Assembly: GCF_900103825.1 (NCBI RefSeq)
Contig: NZ_FNIF01000002.1
Coordinates: 62,001-126,000, forward strand
Direction: 5' to 3'
From: Paenibacillus sp. yr247
GTDB lineage: Bacteria > Bacillota > Bacilli > Paenibacillales > NBRC-103111
Length of the DNA: 64,000 nucleotides
The stretch's first letter is position 1, and the number at the start of each line of letters is the position of its first letter. Shown one piece after another: positions 51,949 through 61,245 of this stretch. The notes beneath the pieces were generated by a model. The model worked only from the letters and a program-made list of their open reading frames with translations, did no database searches and had not been told where the DNA came from. The translations under genes and the position numbers were made by a program.

Positions 51949-52580
51949 CATTCTTTTACAAAAACCAGTGTCCCAAATCGCTGTGGCATATGGAAATCCA
52001 CTTTACCGGTAGGTGACCAAGCCCAATAATGTCGATTTCCTTCTGGATCATCATCAATTCTATATAAATTCCAGCGCCACTCGACACCATGATGAGGCTT
52101 CAGCATCCGCTCCTGCTCTAACTCCAGATCTGCAAAAGGAATGCGCAGATTATAAATCCGCCACCCGTCTACCTCATCGAAAACCTCGGTATACATTCCC
52201 TTCGCATCCCATGATACATCAACCTCTTTATTCCCATCCAGGCTATTGTAAATCAAAGCATCGAATACGACGTTGCGCGGACTCACTTCGAACTCGTAAT
52301 AGACTGTTCCGCTGCCGATTGTATCCACAAATATCTCTACGACATCTTCCAAATAAATAGGATCATCTCGACGCGCCATTGTCGCCACGACGTGATCATC
52401 CTCGCATTCAAATCGGATATGTAAGGAATCCCTTGTCCAACAAGCACGAAAGCGAGTCTTGAGTCGCGGCTTCTCACCCGTTACAACATCCCTTAAATAA
52501 TTGACCTCAAAATCTTTCCAATCAAAAAATCCATCTTCTGCATCGATGTAGCGACAGACATATCTCATCCCAGCTGTCAT
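51948..52580 (-). CDS. Carbohydrate-binding family 9-like protein
   Basis: This 210-residue protein resembles CBM9/DOMON-type beta-sandwich domains: ACWTRDSLHIRFECEDDHV, YLEDVVEIFVDT, YYEFEVSPRNVVFD and WRWNLYRIDDDPEGNRHYWAWSP. No signal peptide is visible, so it may be cytosolic. Similar stand-alone proteins are common in Paenibacillus but uncharacterised. The start at 52580 has the ribosome site very close; the ATG at 52568 is an alternative. The 14-base gap to the upstream membrane protein gene suggests a two-gene operon. Confidence 0.8.
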   Translation of the reverse strand: MTAGMRYVCRYIDAEDGFFDWKDFEVNYLRDVVTGEKPRLKTRFRACWTRDSLHIRFECEDDHVVATMARRDDPIYLEDVVEIFVDTIGSGTVYYEFEVSPRNVVFDALIYNSLDGNKEVDVSWDAKGMYTEVFDEVDGWRIYNLRIPFADLELEQERMLKPHHGVEWRWNLYRIDDDPEGNRHYWAWSPTGKVDFHMPQRFGTLVFVKE

Positions 52581-52594
52581 TCCTCACTTTAGAA

Positions 52595-53053
52595 TTAACT
52601 CTTATATACAATATTAATATCATATTCGTTATGTAAAAAGGTAGAAATTTGATCTCTCGCTTCGGACTTTACATCTCTCAACCAGGAAGCGTCCAGCTTC
52701 TCAATGGTTTCCATTCTTAAATTTTCGTATTTCGTTTTCGCTTTTTCCATCCGAGTCACACGATTTCTTGTAAATAGGAACAGTGAAATACAAGCCAGAA
52801 GCGAACCCGATAGGAGCGTGTTTGAAATAAGCAAATCGAGAATGGCTAATGCATTGCCGCCTGAAACCAATAAAACCTTTCGATAGAAAGAGATAATGAA
52901 ATAGAGAATCAAGCCACTTGTCAGAATCGCGAAAAAGGGCTGAGTATATTTGATATTGTCCCATTTCCGCTTCCTATCCCGAAGTTTGTAAAGCAATTTA
53001 ATCGTATCGTCACTTAAATTAAGATCAGGCCATGGCAAAGGTTCTCTTGGCAT
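52595..53053 (-). CDS. Hypothetical two-helix membrane protein
   Basis: This 152-residue protein has two predicted membrane segments (about 40-60 and 75-100) flanked by charged cytoplasmic regions: a basic N-terminus (RDRKRKWDNIKY) and a C-terminal helical region (RMEKAKTKYENLRMET...). No family is recognised. GGGGGG precedes the ATG. It is placed directly upstream of the CBM9-like gene and is probably co-transcribed with it. Confidence 0.7.
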   Translation of the reverse strand: MPREPLPWPDLNLSDDTIKLLYKLRDRKRKWDNIKYTQPFFAILTSGLILYFIISFYRKVLLVSGGNALAILDLLISNTLLSGSLLACISLFLFTRNRVTRMEKAKTKYENLRMETIEKLDASWLRDVKSEARDQISTFLHNEYDINIVYKS

Positions 53054-53107
53054 AAGGAATTCCCCCCTCTCTGCCAGTGTATGCTTGTTCGCAGCTATTC
53101 TTTCCAG

Positions 53108-53163
53108 AAAAAAAGACCGAAAGCATCTCTCTTCAACCTAGGCCGAAGATGCTTTGGGTCTTT
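53108..53163 (-). terminator. ydjO-like gene terminator
   Basis: AAAGACC/GGTCTTT with inner AAAGCATCT/AGATGCTTT arms; a TTTTTTT run follows on the minus strand. Confidence 0.8.
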
Positions 53164-53171
53164 GAATTCAA

Positions 53172-53405
53172 CTAGAAACGTTTTTTCCCTACCAGAAACT
53201 TCTTATTTCCTTTTTTAGCCGTCACAGGCACATGTTTATAACTGCGTACCATCGGATTTTTGCATAATGGACAAGTTGGTAAAGCTTCCGTAACGAATTC
53301 TTTGCGAACCCATGCTTTACAATCTGTCTCTTTACATTTCCAAATTTCAATCTGTTCGACTTCTGGCTTTTGTTCTTCTGTCACGGTGCTCGTTGATGTA
53401 GACAT
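53172..53405 (-). CDS. ydjO: YdjO-like cold-inducible zinc-ribbon protein
   Basis: The 77-residue protein has one zinc-ribbon: C-x4-C in WKCKETDCKAW and C-x2-C in PTCPLCKNPM, followed by a basic tail ending KKFLVGKKRF. This pattern matches YdjO, annotated as cold-inducible in B. subtilis. Function is not known. GGAGAAC lies upstream of the ATG. It is a single gene with its own terminator, divergent from an MFS transporter. Confidence 0.8.
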   Translation of the reverse strand: MSTSTSTVTEEQKPEVEQIEIWKCKETDCKAWVRKEFVTEALPTCPLCKNPMVRSYKHVPVTAKKGNKKFLVGKKRF

Positions 53406-53559
53406 TCAGTATGTTCTCCCTGTTTCGTAGATTAGACTACTTATTATTATACAGATCAGATCGAATATCAAGTCTTTCCCGTGTTCAAAACTATTTACCA
53501 GTGGTAGAATTGAAAATGCAGTTACAATTTAGACACAGAATACAAAGGCAGGATATGGC

Positions 53560-54825
53560 ATGACAAACTTACTTCGAGAATGGAAGTCTCAATTTGATGG
53601 ATACAGCCGAAATATTATGCTGTTCTTTTGGTTTAACTTTGTATGGAACTTAGGTTTAGGCATGTTTGGGCTCGTCTATAACCTATATGTTAAAAGCTTA
53701 GGCTATGAGCAAACGACAGTCGGCAGTATCGTAGGCATGACGTCACTTGCCGCGGCTATTATTCTAATACCCGCAGGCATCATGAACGATCGATTCGGAC
53801 CTAAACGCATCATTACGTTTGGTCTCGTTTTCACTATTGGAGCATTGACAGCACGCTCCCTTATTGAAGCCAAAGAGGGCATGCTCATCTCTTCCTTCTT
53901 CGGCGGAATGGCACTTGCTGTAGTTTCGGCAACCATCCTGCCTTTTATGGCTAACAATTCTACCCCACAGCAGCGCGTTCATCTATTCAGCTTTAATATG
54001 GCGCTTGTTATGCTTGCGAACGTAATAGGTATTGCACTGGGTGGGGTTCTCTGTGACTTTTTCCAATTCATTATCGGATTAGACGAAATTCGAAGCTTGC
54101 GCTTTACACTATTGATCGGAGTTAGTTTCGCTGCACTTGGCTTTATACCTGTAGCTTTATTCAAAAAAAGTGAGCAAGAAATACAGCCGCGCAGCAATTC
54201 TCTAAACTGGAAGCAAACGTGGAGCGTTCACAAACCATCCCTTCAAGTCATTGGTATTTTCTGTTTACTAGGCTTACTGTCATCATTGGGAGGGGGGATG
54301 ATTGTCCCCTATTTAAATGTGTATTTTGAAGATCGATTTGGCGCTTCGAAGTCCGCAATTGGCATCGTTGTCGCACTAGGTCAAGGCGCTACAGCGATAG
54401 CTTTTCTCATCGGACCCATGATTGTGAAAAGGTATGGGGAAGTTAAATCTGTCGTTTACCTCCAGTTAAGTTCAATTCCATTCCTCCTCTTAACGGCCTT
54501 TTCGGCTAACTTTTATTTATCTTCGGGTGGATACTTGTTCAGACAAGCATTAATGAACGCTGCGAATCCTTTCTACAACTCGATCAAAATGAGCTACGTC
54601 CACCGTTCCCTCCGCGGGTTGGCATCCAGTTCAGGAGAAGCTGTTTTTAATTTAGGCTGGTTCTTAGCATCTCCCGTAAGTACAGGCCTTGTTTTCCGTT
54701 ATGGCGCTTATTACGGTTACGCGTATGCTTTCTGCATCACAGCTGTAGTGTATACAGTAATCTCCTATTTATTCTATACCTTTTTCGGAAAAAATCGGTT
54801 CAAACCCGTTGAAGAATCCGTATAA
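53560..54825 (+). CDS. MFS transporter
   Basis: This 421-residue protein has about 12 predicted membrane helices in two halves. The loop between helices 2 and 3 reads GIMNDRFGPKRI, a form of the MFS G-x3-D-R-x-G-R/K motif. Substrate cannot be predicted; homologues are annotated as drug-efflux or sugar transporters. The ribosome site (GGCAGGATATGGC) is weak. Neighbours give no clear clue. Confidence 0.9.
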   Translation: MTNLLREWKSQFDGYSRNIMLFFWFNFVWNLGLGMFGLVYNLYVKSLGYEQTTVGSIVGMTSLAAAIILIPAGIMNDRFGPKRIITFGLVFTIGALTARSLIEAKEGMLISSFFGGMALAVVSATILPFMANNSTPQQRVHLFSFNMALVMLANVIGIALGGVLCDFFQFIIGLDEIRSLRFTLLIGVSFAALGFIPVALFKKSEQEIQPRSNSLNWKQTWSVHKPSLQVIGIFCLLGLLSSLGGGMIVPYLNVYFEDRFGASKSAIGIVVALGQGATAIAFLIGPMIVKRYGEVKSVVYLQLSSIPFLLLTAFSANFYLSSGGYLFRQALMNAANPFYNSIKMSYVHRSLRGLASSSGEAVFNLGWFLASPVSTGLVFRYGAYYGYAYAFCITAVVYTVISYLFYTFFGKNRFKPVEESV

Positions 54826-54937
54826 AAAATGGTTCTTTCTATCGTTGACTTGGGCGATGGAAAGGAAATACAATAAATGAGAGCGCATACAATTATACTG
54901 CTCATTATCGAAGATCAATTGTGAGGGGACTTCCAAA

Positions 54938-57307
54938 ATGAAGAATAAAATCATCTTTAATGGACAAAGTATTGTCTTAACATGGATGATCTCCTATATC
55001 GTCATTCTCCTTTTACCTGTGGCAATTGGCCTATTATTGTATGTGGAATCGAGTAGAACACTGAAAGAAGAGATTCAGCAAGCGAATGATTCCTTATTGA
55101 AACAAGTACGCGAAGTGATGGACAACCAGTTTAAAGCTATGGAACAATTGAACTTCGAGATCACCTGGAATGTGAATATGCAGGAGCTGCTTTATTCCAA
55201 CAAGTATGAAGCTTTCCCTAATGAATATAGATATGACGTCTCTCAAATCGCACGCAATCTCTCAATCTACAAAACCTCCTATCCACTGATCGATTCTTTC
55301 TATGTCTATTTGTATAAAGATCAATCTGTCGTTCTTCCCACTACCGTTCGATCAAGCAGCTTTGCCTATCAAACCTTACATATGAGCGATGCCTTCCCCT
55401 TCTCAGCCTGGCAGGACATCATGACTCGAACCTATTTCAAAGGCTTTATTCCCATGTACCGGGTTGGCGATGATAACATTCTGCAGAAAACAGTAGCCTA
55501 CATCAGTACGTACCCCATTGAGCATAATCAGCCGCTAGCTACCAACGTCATTATGGTCGATCAGTCACGTATTCTTGGTGCCATTCAAAATATGGAGATT
55601 TTCAACAAAGGTCACGTACTCATCCTCAATGAGGAGAATCAAATTTTAGCTTCCAATTCCAAAGATACGCTTCCAACTGATTTTCCTTACAATAAATTAG
55701 AGAACACTCCAAACTTCTATTTTTCCGGTTCAGATGGTGAGAAATATGAAGTTTTCAATATTCAATCACCTCGTTCCAAATTAAAATACGTATCGATCAT
55801 GCCCAGTACGATTTATTGGCAAAAGGCTGCTCATATCCGTAATCTGACTTATATAAGCATGGGGATCAGCTTGCTGGGCGGGGGTATTCTGACGATTGTC
55901 TTTCTTCGAAGAAATTATAATCCCGTTCGCCGCCTGGTTCATGCATTTTCCAAAAAACAGACCTTTAAATCTGGTCAACGCTACAATGAATTTCATTTCA
56001 TTCAAGAAGCCGTGGATAGTACGCTGATTGAAATTGCTGATTTCAAAAGTAAAATGGAGCAGCAACGGCACATTGTCCGCTCTCACTTTATTGAAAAGCT
56101 CCTGAAAGGAAAGCTGGACAGCCAAATTCCTATCGATGAAGCCTTAACAACCTTTGAGATGAAGCTAGATCGGCAGCATTTTGCCGTCATGCTGTTCGTT
56201 GTCGATAAGAGTGAAACCTTCACTGATCGTGTTAACCATATGCCAGAAGCGGATAAATGGAAACTTCTTCAATTTATCATTATGAATGTTTTAGAGGATC
56301 TATTATCCAAGAGGCACAGGGGCTATGTAGCAGAAATCGATGATACGCTTGCTTGTTTAGTAAATTTGACGATGGACGATGGACCTAGTCCGAAAGAGGA
56401 GCTGCTTCGCATCGCAGAAGAAGCTCAAACGTTCCTCTCTTCCACCTACGACATTCACCTAACAATTTCAATCAGCAGCATCCATGAGCACATCACCAAT
56501 GTCCCGCAGGCTTTCCTAGAAGCTTTAGATTCCATGGCTTATAAGCTGGTTATGGGAGGGCGTGAGATTCTCGCATATGACGATTTGCAAGTTAATGTGG
56601 TTTGCGAGTCTAAGACTGGCTATTATTATCCCATGCAGGTTGAACAGCAATTTATGTATGCCGTGAAATTGGGTGAGCTTGAAGAGGCGCGGAGTATCCT
56701 TACCGAGATTATGCATAAAAACTTTGAATGTCGTGAGATTTCTGTCTCCCTAACCAAATGCCTGATGCTGAATCTGGTAACGACTATGATGAAAAGCATT
56801 AGCGAAACCGGGGATATCCAGGAAAGCTTCTTCATTCGTAATCCTAAACTCCTCGACCGCCTGCTATCTAGCAAGACCGTCCAAGAAATGCATCAGCAGT
56901 TGAATGATATGCTGGTTCAAGTTTGTGCATACACATCAGCTAAACGTCAGCAAACAATATCTCAATCCAGGCAAAAGGCGCTTCATCAATTGGTGGAGGA
57001 AGTTTCGGCCTATATCGAACACAATTATACAAATGCCAATTTGAATGTTACGATGATTGGCAGCCATTTTGACCGCAAAGCCACCTATCTGTCAAAGCTA
57101 TTCAAGGATTATGTGGGAGAAGGGTTACTCGATCGAATTAACAAGGTCAGGATCGACAAATCTAAGCAGTTACTAAGACGTCAGGAGCAATCCGTTGGCG
57201 ATGCTGCTTATGGGGTAGGCTTCAATGATATCAATGCTTTCATCCGTGTTTTCAAAAAAGTAGAGGGCATCACACCGGGGAAATACAAGGAACTCATTGA
57301 AAAATAA
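54938..57307 (+). CDS. Membrane-bound AraC-type sensor-regulator
   Basis: This 789-residue one-component regulator has TM1 (about 15-37), an extracytoplasmic sensor of about 260 residues resembling dCache, TM2 (about 304-327), a long helical linker and a C-terminal AraC HTH pair (LNVTMIGSHFDRKATYLSKLFKDYVG, SVGDAAYGVGFNDINAFIRVFKKVEG). It lies directly upstream of a sugar-binding lipoprotein and two permeases, a linkage very common in Paenibacillus, and probably activates them on sensing the sugar. GAGGGG precedes the ATG. Confidence 0.93.
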   Translation: MKNKIIFNGQSIVLTWMISYIVILLLPVAIGLLLYVESSRTLKEEIQQANDSLLKQVREVMDNQFKAMEQLNFEITWNVNMQELLYSNKYEAFPNEYRYDVSQIARNLSIYKTSYPLIDSFYVYLYKDQSVVLPTTVRSSSFAYQTLHMSDAFPFSAWQDIMTRTYFKGFIPMYRVGDDNILQKTVAYISTYPIEHNQPLATNVIMVDQSRILGAIQNMEIFNKGHVLILNEENQILASNSKDTLPTDFPYNKLENTPNFYFSGSDGEKYEVFNIQSPRSKLKYVSIMPSTIYWQKAAHIRNLTYISMGISLLGGGILTIVFLRRNYNPVRRLVHAFSKKQTFKSGQRYNEFHFIQEAVDSTLIEIADFKSKMEQQRHIVRSHFIEKLLKGKLDSQIPIDEALTTFEMKLDRQHFAVMLFVVDKSETFTDRVNHMPEADKWKLLQFIIMNVLEDLLSKRHRGYVAEIDDTLACLVNLTMDDGPSPKEELLRIAEEAQTFLSSTYDIHLTISISSIHEHITNVPQAFLEALDSMAYKLVMGGREILAYDDLQVNVVCESKTGYYYPMQVEQQFMYAVKLGELEEARSILTEIMHKNFECREISVSLTKCLMLNLVTTMMKSISETGDIQESFFIRNPKLLDRLLSSKTVQEMHQQLNDMLVQVCAYTSAKRQQTISQSRQKALHQLVEEVSAYIEHNYTNANLNVTMIGSHFDRKATYLSKLFKDYVGEGLLDRINKVRIDKSKQLLRRQEQSVGDAAYGVGFNDINAFIRVFKKVEGITPGKYKELIEK

Positions 57308-57338
57308 TCACTTCGTTCGAAAATAGACTCACTACAAT

Positions 57339-57361
57339 TGGGGCAGCCGCAGGGTTGCCCT
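57339..57361 (+). terminator. Probable terminator of the sensor-regulator gene
   Basis: GGGCAGCC pairs with GGTTGCCC (one wobble) around a short loop and is followed by TTT. The gap 57308-57649 otherwise holds a cre site and the hairpin repeats, and no gene. Confidence 0.5.
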
Positions 57362-57475
57362 TTAAATCAACCGTTTCATGCTTCAAATTGGCTATTTTCT
57401 TGATTCAATTGGACATTTTGTAGAGCATTCACACAGAATTCGAGAAGCAATTGGATAATTTGCAGATGGTTAAAT

Positions 57476-57489
57476 TGTAAGCGTTATCA
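57476..57489 (+). promoter_or_regulatory. cre site upstream of the sugar ABC transporter
   Basis: TGTAAGCGTTATCA matches the CcpA consensus TGWAARCGYTWNCW at all 14 positions. It lies 161 bases before the lipoprotein gene and just upstream of the repeats, so CcpA repression of sugar uptake is likely. Confidence 0.75.
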
Positions 57490-57533
57490 TATAGTGAAAA
57501 AAGACATATGGCACCTCTACTCGCACAATCATA

Positions 57534-57635
57534 GCCAGTTTTTCCGGCGAAAAACTCAGTAACGCTTTCGATGCCAGTTTTTCTGGCGAAAAACTCAGTA
57601 ACGCTTTCGATGCCAGTTTTTCTGGCGAAAAACTC
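57534..57635 (+). repeat. 39-bp direct repeats, each with a hairpin, in the lipoprotein leader
   Basis: Two full units (57534-57572, 57573-57611) and a 24-base third unit (57612-57635) differ at only one visible base (CCGG against CTGG). Each contains AGTTTTTC-YGGC-GAAAAACT, an 8-bp perfect stem with a 4-base loop. The last unit ends a few bases before the AGGAGG of the lipoprotein gene. The 15 bases after each hairpin (CAGTAACGCTTTCGA) are spacer-like and identical. Confidence 0.9.
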
Positions 57636-57649
57636 TTAGGAGGTCAACC

Positions 57650-59302
57650 ATGCAAAAAAACAGAAAGAAAATGTTCGCCGTTCTGGTTGCAACAACATTG
57701 ATGGGGAGCTTAACTGTCGCATGTACATCGAATACCCCAACCGCAAGTAATAGCGCTAGTCCTAAAGCAACTACCGGGGGAACGGCTGCTCCTAGTGCAG
57801 CAGCTGTTACTTACCCGCTTAAAGTGGACAAAACGTTAACTTATTGGGGAGAAATTACTGGCAACCTAGTGGGTGTTAAAGCAGCTCATGCGGATGTACC
57901 CTTCTTCCAAGACTGGCAGAAGAAAACGGGTGTTAATCTAAAGTTCAGCGCTCCTCCTACGAATCAAGCCGCACAAACTCTGAACGTCCTGTTAGCGTCA
58001 GGAGATCTGCCCGATATGATTGAGTTTGATTGGCAGGGTCAGTTCCCTGGCGGACCTGAGAAGGCGATCAAAGATGGATACATTCTAAAATTGAATGATA
58101 CGATTGATAAATTTGCACCGAATTTGAAGAAATTTCTCAAAGAGCATCCGGAAATCGATAAACAAGTAAAAACCGATAACGGCAGCTATTATGCCTTCCC
58201 TTTCATCCGTGGCGATGATGTTCTGCGTGTTTTCCAAGGTCCCATCGTCCGGAAGGATTGGCTCGATGATCTTGGTCTGCCTGTTCCACAAACCATTGAT
58301 GAGTGGTATACGACGCTCAAAGCGTTCAAGGAGAAAAAAGGAGCAACAGCTGCTTTCTCAGTGGTAAGTGTTCCTAGACCTTTCCAAGAACTGGCAAATG
58401 GCGCTTTCGCAGGCGCTTTTGGCGTGACGCGTGATTTCTACACGGATAATGGAACGATCAAGTTTGGTCCCGCTGAAAAGGGCTATAAAGACTTCCTGGC
58501 CACCTTCCACAAATGGTATGAAGAAGGTCTGATTGATAAAAACTTTGCAACGGCGGATGGTAAAGCCTTAGACGCCAACATGGCTTCCGGAGCAACAGGC
58601 GTTACCGTAGGAAACGCAGGGGGCGGTATCGGTAAATGGCAGCCGCTTATATCGGCTAAAGATCCTAAGGGTGTCCTCATAGGAGCTCCATATCCGGTAC
58701 TTAAAAAAGGCGACGTTCCTATGTATGGCCAAAAAGATCCAGCTAATGCTCCTGGTGGTTCCGTCGCTATCACAGCTTCTTCCAAAAATATTGAAACCGC
58801 AACAAAGCTTCTTGACTATGGTTACTCCGAAGAAGGTCATATGTACTTCAATTTCGGAACCGAGGGCACTGCTTATAAATTAGAGAACAACTACCCGAAA
58901 TACACGGATTTGCTCATGAAAAATCCGGATAAATTAGCTCCGGCACAAGCCATGTCACTTTATATCCGTGGCAACTATAATGGACCGTTCGTACAAGATA
59001 AACGGTATATTGAGCAATATCTCGCTATGCAAACACAACGGGATGCCCTTACCACTTGGCAAAAAACAGATGTTGATAAACATAAACTGCCGCCAATTAC
59101 GGCTACACCGGAAGAAAGCACAGAGCTTGCCAAAATCATGACAGACCTCAATACCCTTGTTGATGAAATGACTCTAAAAATCATTTTAGGCACAGAGCCA
59201 GTCGATAGCTTTGATAAATACATGGAGAAATTCAAATCCGTTAAGCTAAGTCGTGCTCTTGAAATTAAAAAGGCATCCTTAGATCGTTATAACAAAAGAT
59301 AG
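57650..59302 (+). CDS. Extracellular sugar-binding lipoprotein
   Basis: This 550-residue solute-binding protein feeds the two downstream permeases. A signal peptide ends in the lipobox LTVAC, followed by a Thr/Ser/Ala-rich linker. The mature domain resembles the long binding proteins paired with LplB/LplC-type permeases (FFQDWQKKTGVNLKF, LLASGDLPDMIEFDW). AGGAGG lies seven bases before the ATG. It is preceded by hairpin repeats and a cre site. The sugar is probably an oligosaccharide, possibly a plant-derived one, but this is an inference. Confidence 0.94.
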   Translation: MQKNRKKMFAVLVATTLMGSLTVACTSNTPTASNSASPKATTGGTAAPSAAAVTYPLKVDKTLTYWGEITGNLVGVKAAHADVPFFQDWQKKTGVNLKFSAPPTNQAAQTLNVLLASGDLPDMIEFDWQGQFPGGPEKAIKDGYILKLNDTIDKFAPNLKKFLKEHPEIDKQVKTDNGSYYAFPFIRGDDVLRVFQGPIVRKDWLDDLGLPVPQTIDEWYTTLKAFKEKKGATAAFSVVSVPRPFQELANGAFAGAFGVTRDFYTDNGTIKFGPAEKGYKDFLATFHKWYEEGLIDKNFATADGKALDANMASGATGVTVGNAGGGIGKWQPLISAKDPKGVLIGAPYPVLKKGDVPMYGQKDPANAPGGSVAITASSKNIETATKLLDYGYSEEGHMYFNFGTEGTAYKLENNYPKYTDLLMKNPDKLAPAQAMSLYIRGNYNGPFVQDKRYIEQYLAMQTQRDALTTWQKTDVDKHKLPPITATPEESTELAKIMTDLNTLVDEMTLKIILGTEPVDSFDKYMEKFKSVKLSRALEIKKASLDRYNKR

Positions 59303-59371
59303 AAAACAAGCCAGGGGAAGGGCAGCGGCCCTCCCCACTTTACTAAATCCCACGGTGAAAGGAGAGATATC

Positions 59372-60301
59372 ATGCGTAAAGCCGGGGAAGCTACCTTCCA
59401 AACTCGCTTCAAGCGCGATTTTCTGCTGAATAAATATTTATACCTGATGATGGTTCCCGTTCTGGCTTACTACTTTACTTTCCATTATGCGCCGATGTAT
59501 GGAGCCTTGATTGCGTTCAAAGAGTATACTCCTAATAAAGGCATTCTGGGTAGTGCGTGGGTTGGCTTCCAACATTTCAATGATTTCTTCAGCAGCTATT
59601 ATTTCTGGCGAATTCTCAAGAATACGGTCATTATATCCCTCTACTCCCTATGCTTTGAGTTCCCGGCTCCCATTATTTTGGCGGTTCTCATTAATGAGCT
59701 TACGAATAAGAGGTTCCAACGCTTCGTTCAGACGGTCACATACATGCCGTATTTTATTTCACTGATCGTTATTGCCGGTATGATCAAAGATTTTACGAAT
59801 AATGGCGGTTTAATTAATAACTTTCTGACTTACTTTGGCGCCAATGATACGGCTATGCTGCAAAAACCGGAATTGTTCCGAACAATCTATATCTTATCTG
59901 AAATATGGCAAAAGATAGGATGGGAATCCATTATTTATCTAGCCGCACTCATGGGCATTGATCAAGAGCAGTACGAAGCAGCGAAAATAGACGGGGCCAG
60001 CCGAATAAAACAAATATGGCATGTTACCTTGCCGGGTATTCTCCCTACCATTGCGATCATGTTCATTCTGCGTATGGGGAATTTATTGAACGTTGGCTTT
60101 GAGAAAATTATTTTGCTCTATAACCCCAGCACCTACGACACGGCTGATGTCATTTCCTCCTTCGTATATCGAAAAGGGTTGATTGAATTCGGTTGGAGCT
60201 ACAGCTCAGCCGTTGGTTTATTCAATTCGGTCATTAATCTAGCCCTACTCATTTTAGCAAACAAAATAAGTAAAAAAATAAGTCAAAACAGCTTATGGTG
60301 A
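59372..60301 (+). CDS. Sugar ABC transporter permease (LplB type)
   Basis: This 309-residue permease has six predicted membrane helices. The EAA loop reads YEAAKIDGASRIKQIWHVTLPGI, which docks a cytosolic ATPase. AAAGGAGAG precedes the ATG. No ATPase gene is linked, so a shared MsmX-like ATPase encoded elsewhere probably powers it. It is the first permease gene, 69 bases after the lipoprotein. Confidence 0.94.
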   Translation: MRKAGEATFQTRFKRDFLLNKYLYLMMVPVLAYYFTFHYAPMYGALIAFKEYTPNKGILGSAWVGFQHFNDFFSSYYFWRILKNTVIISLYSLCFEFPAPIILAVLINELTNKRFQRFVQTVTYMPYFISLIVIAGMIKDFTNNGGLINNFLTYFGANDTAMLQKPELFRTIYILSEIWQKIGWESIIYLAALMGIDQEQYEAAKIDGASRIKQIWHVTLPGILPTIAIMFILRMGNLLNVGFEKIILLYNPSTYDTADVISSFVYRKGLIEFGWSYSSAVGLFNSVINLALLILANKISKKISQNSLW

Positions 60302-60317
60302 GAAAGGAGGTACTGAA

Positions 60318-61193
60318 GTGAGAACTAACTATTCAGACAAAATCTTTGTCACGGTCATCCACGTTTTATTGCTTTTGCTTGTTGTCGTTACCTTGTATCC
60401 ACTTCTCTATGTCACCTTCGCTTCCATCAGCGACGCTGGCCAATTGATTACTCACAAAGGTTTTTTGTTTAAGCCACTAGGCTTCAGCATTGAAGCTTAC
60501 AAAAGCGTTTTTCATAATCCTGCGATTCTAAACGGGTACCGAAATACGCTGTTCATCCTCTTTTTTGGTGTCACGATTAACCTAACTGTAACTGCATTGG
60601 GCGCGTATGTGCTCTCTCGTAAAAATGTCATGTGGAACCGTGTATTCATTTTCATTGTTGTATTAACGATGTTTTTCAGCGGTGGACTTATTCCGCTCTA
60701 TCTCGTTGTTAAGGGCGTTGGTTTAATCGACTCGCTTTGGGCGACCATTTTCCCTTTTGCCGTTAACACATTTAATCTGATTATCATGCGTACAGCATTC
60801 ATGGCGGTTCCAGAAAGCCTAGAGGAATCAGCGAAAATGGATGGGGCCAATCATTTTGTGATTCTTTTTCGTATCATCATCCCGCTTTCCATGCCCGTCA
60901 TTGCCGTGATGATTTTGTACTATGCCGTTGAGAAATGGAATGGCTGGTTCTATGCATCCATCTTCCTGAAGGATCGTGAACTCTACCCGCTCCAGCTCAC
61001 CTTACGGGAAATATTAATTGCGAATAACACCGATTCCATGTCATCAGGCGCTAATGCTGCAGAGCAATTTCAGATTGGGGAAACGATTAAATATGCAACC
61101 ATTATGGTAGCTTCAGTGCCCATCCTGGTCCTATATCCTTTCGTGCAAAAATACTTTGTTAAAGGCGTCATGATTGGCGCTGTCAAAGGTTAA
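60318..61193 (+). CDS. Sugar ABC transporter permease (LplC/YtcP type)
   Basis: This 291-residue partner permease has six predicted helices and the EAA loop LEESAKMDGANHFVILFRIIIPLSMP. The C-terminus ends VKYFVKGVMIGAVKG-like, as in the YtcP/LplC group. The start is GTG after AAAGGAGG, 16 bases from the previous gene. It forms the heterodimeric channel with the preceding permease. Confidence 0.94.
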   Translation: MRTNYSDKIFVTVIHVLLLLLVVVTLYPLLYVTFASISDAGQLITHKGFLFKPLGFSIEAYKSVFHNPAILNGYRNTLFILFFGVTINLTVTALGAYVLSRKNVMWNRVFIFIVVLTMFFSGGLIPLYLVVKGVGLIDSLWATIFPFAVNTFNLIIMRTAFMAVPESLEESAKMDGANHFVILFRIIIPLSMPVIAVMILYYAVEKWNGWFYASIFLKDRELYPLQLTLREILIANNTDSMSSGANAAEQFQIGETIKYATIMVASVPILVLYPFVQKYFVKGVMIGAVKG

Positions 61194-61245
61194 AACAAAT
61201 CGCCGTTCGCCTCTTCCGAGGTGACGGCGATTTCTATAAGAAAAG

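Noticed and set aside
57534..57635. Direct repeats considered as a CRISPR array
   Set aside because: The units are contiguous without variable spacers and no cas gene is present.
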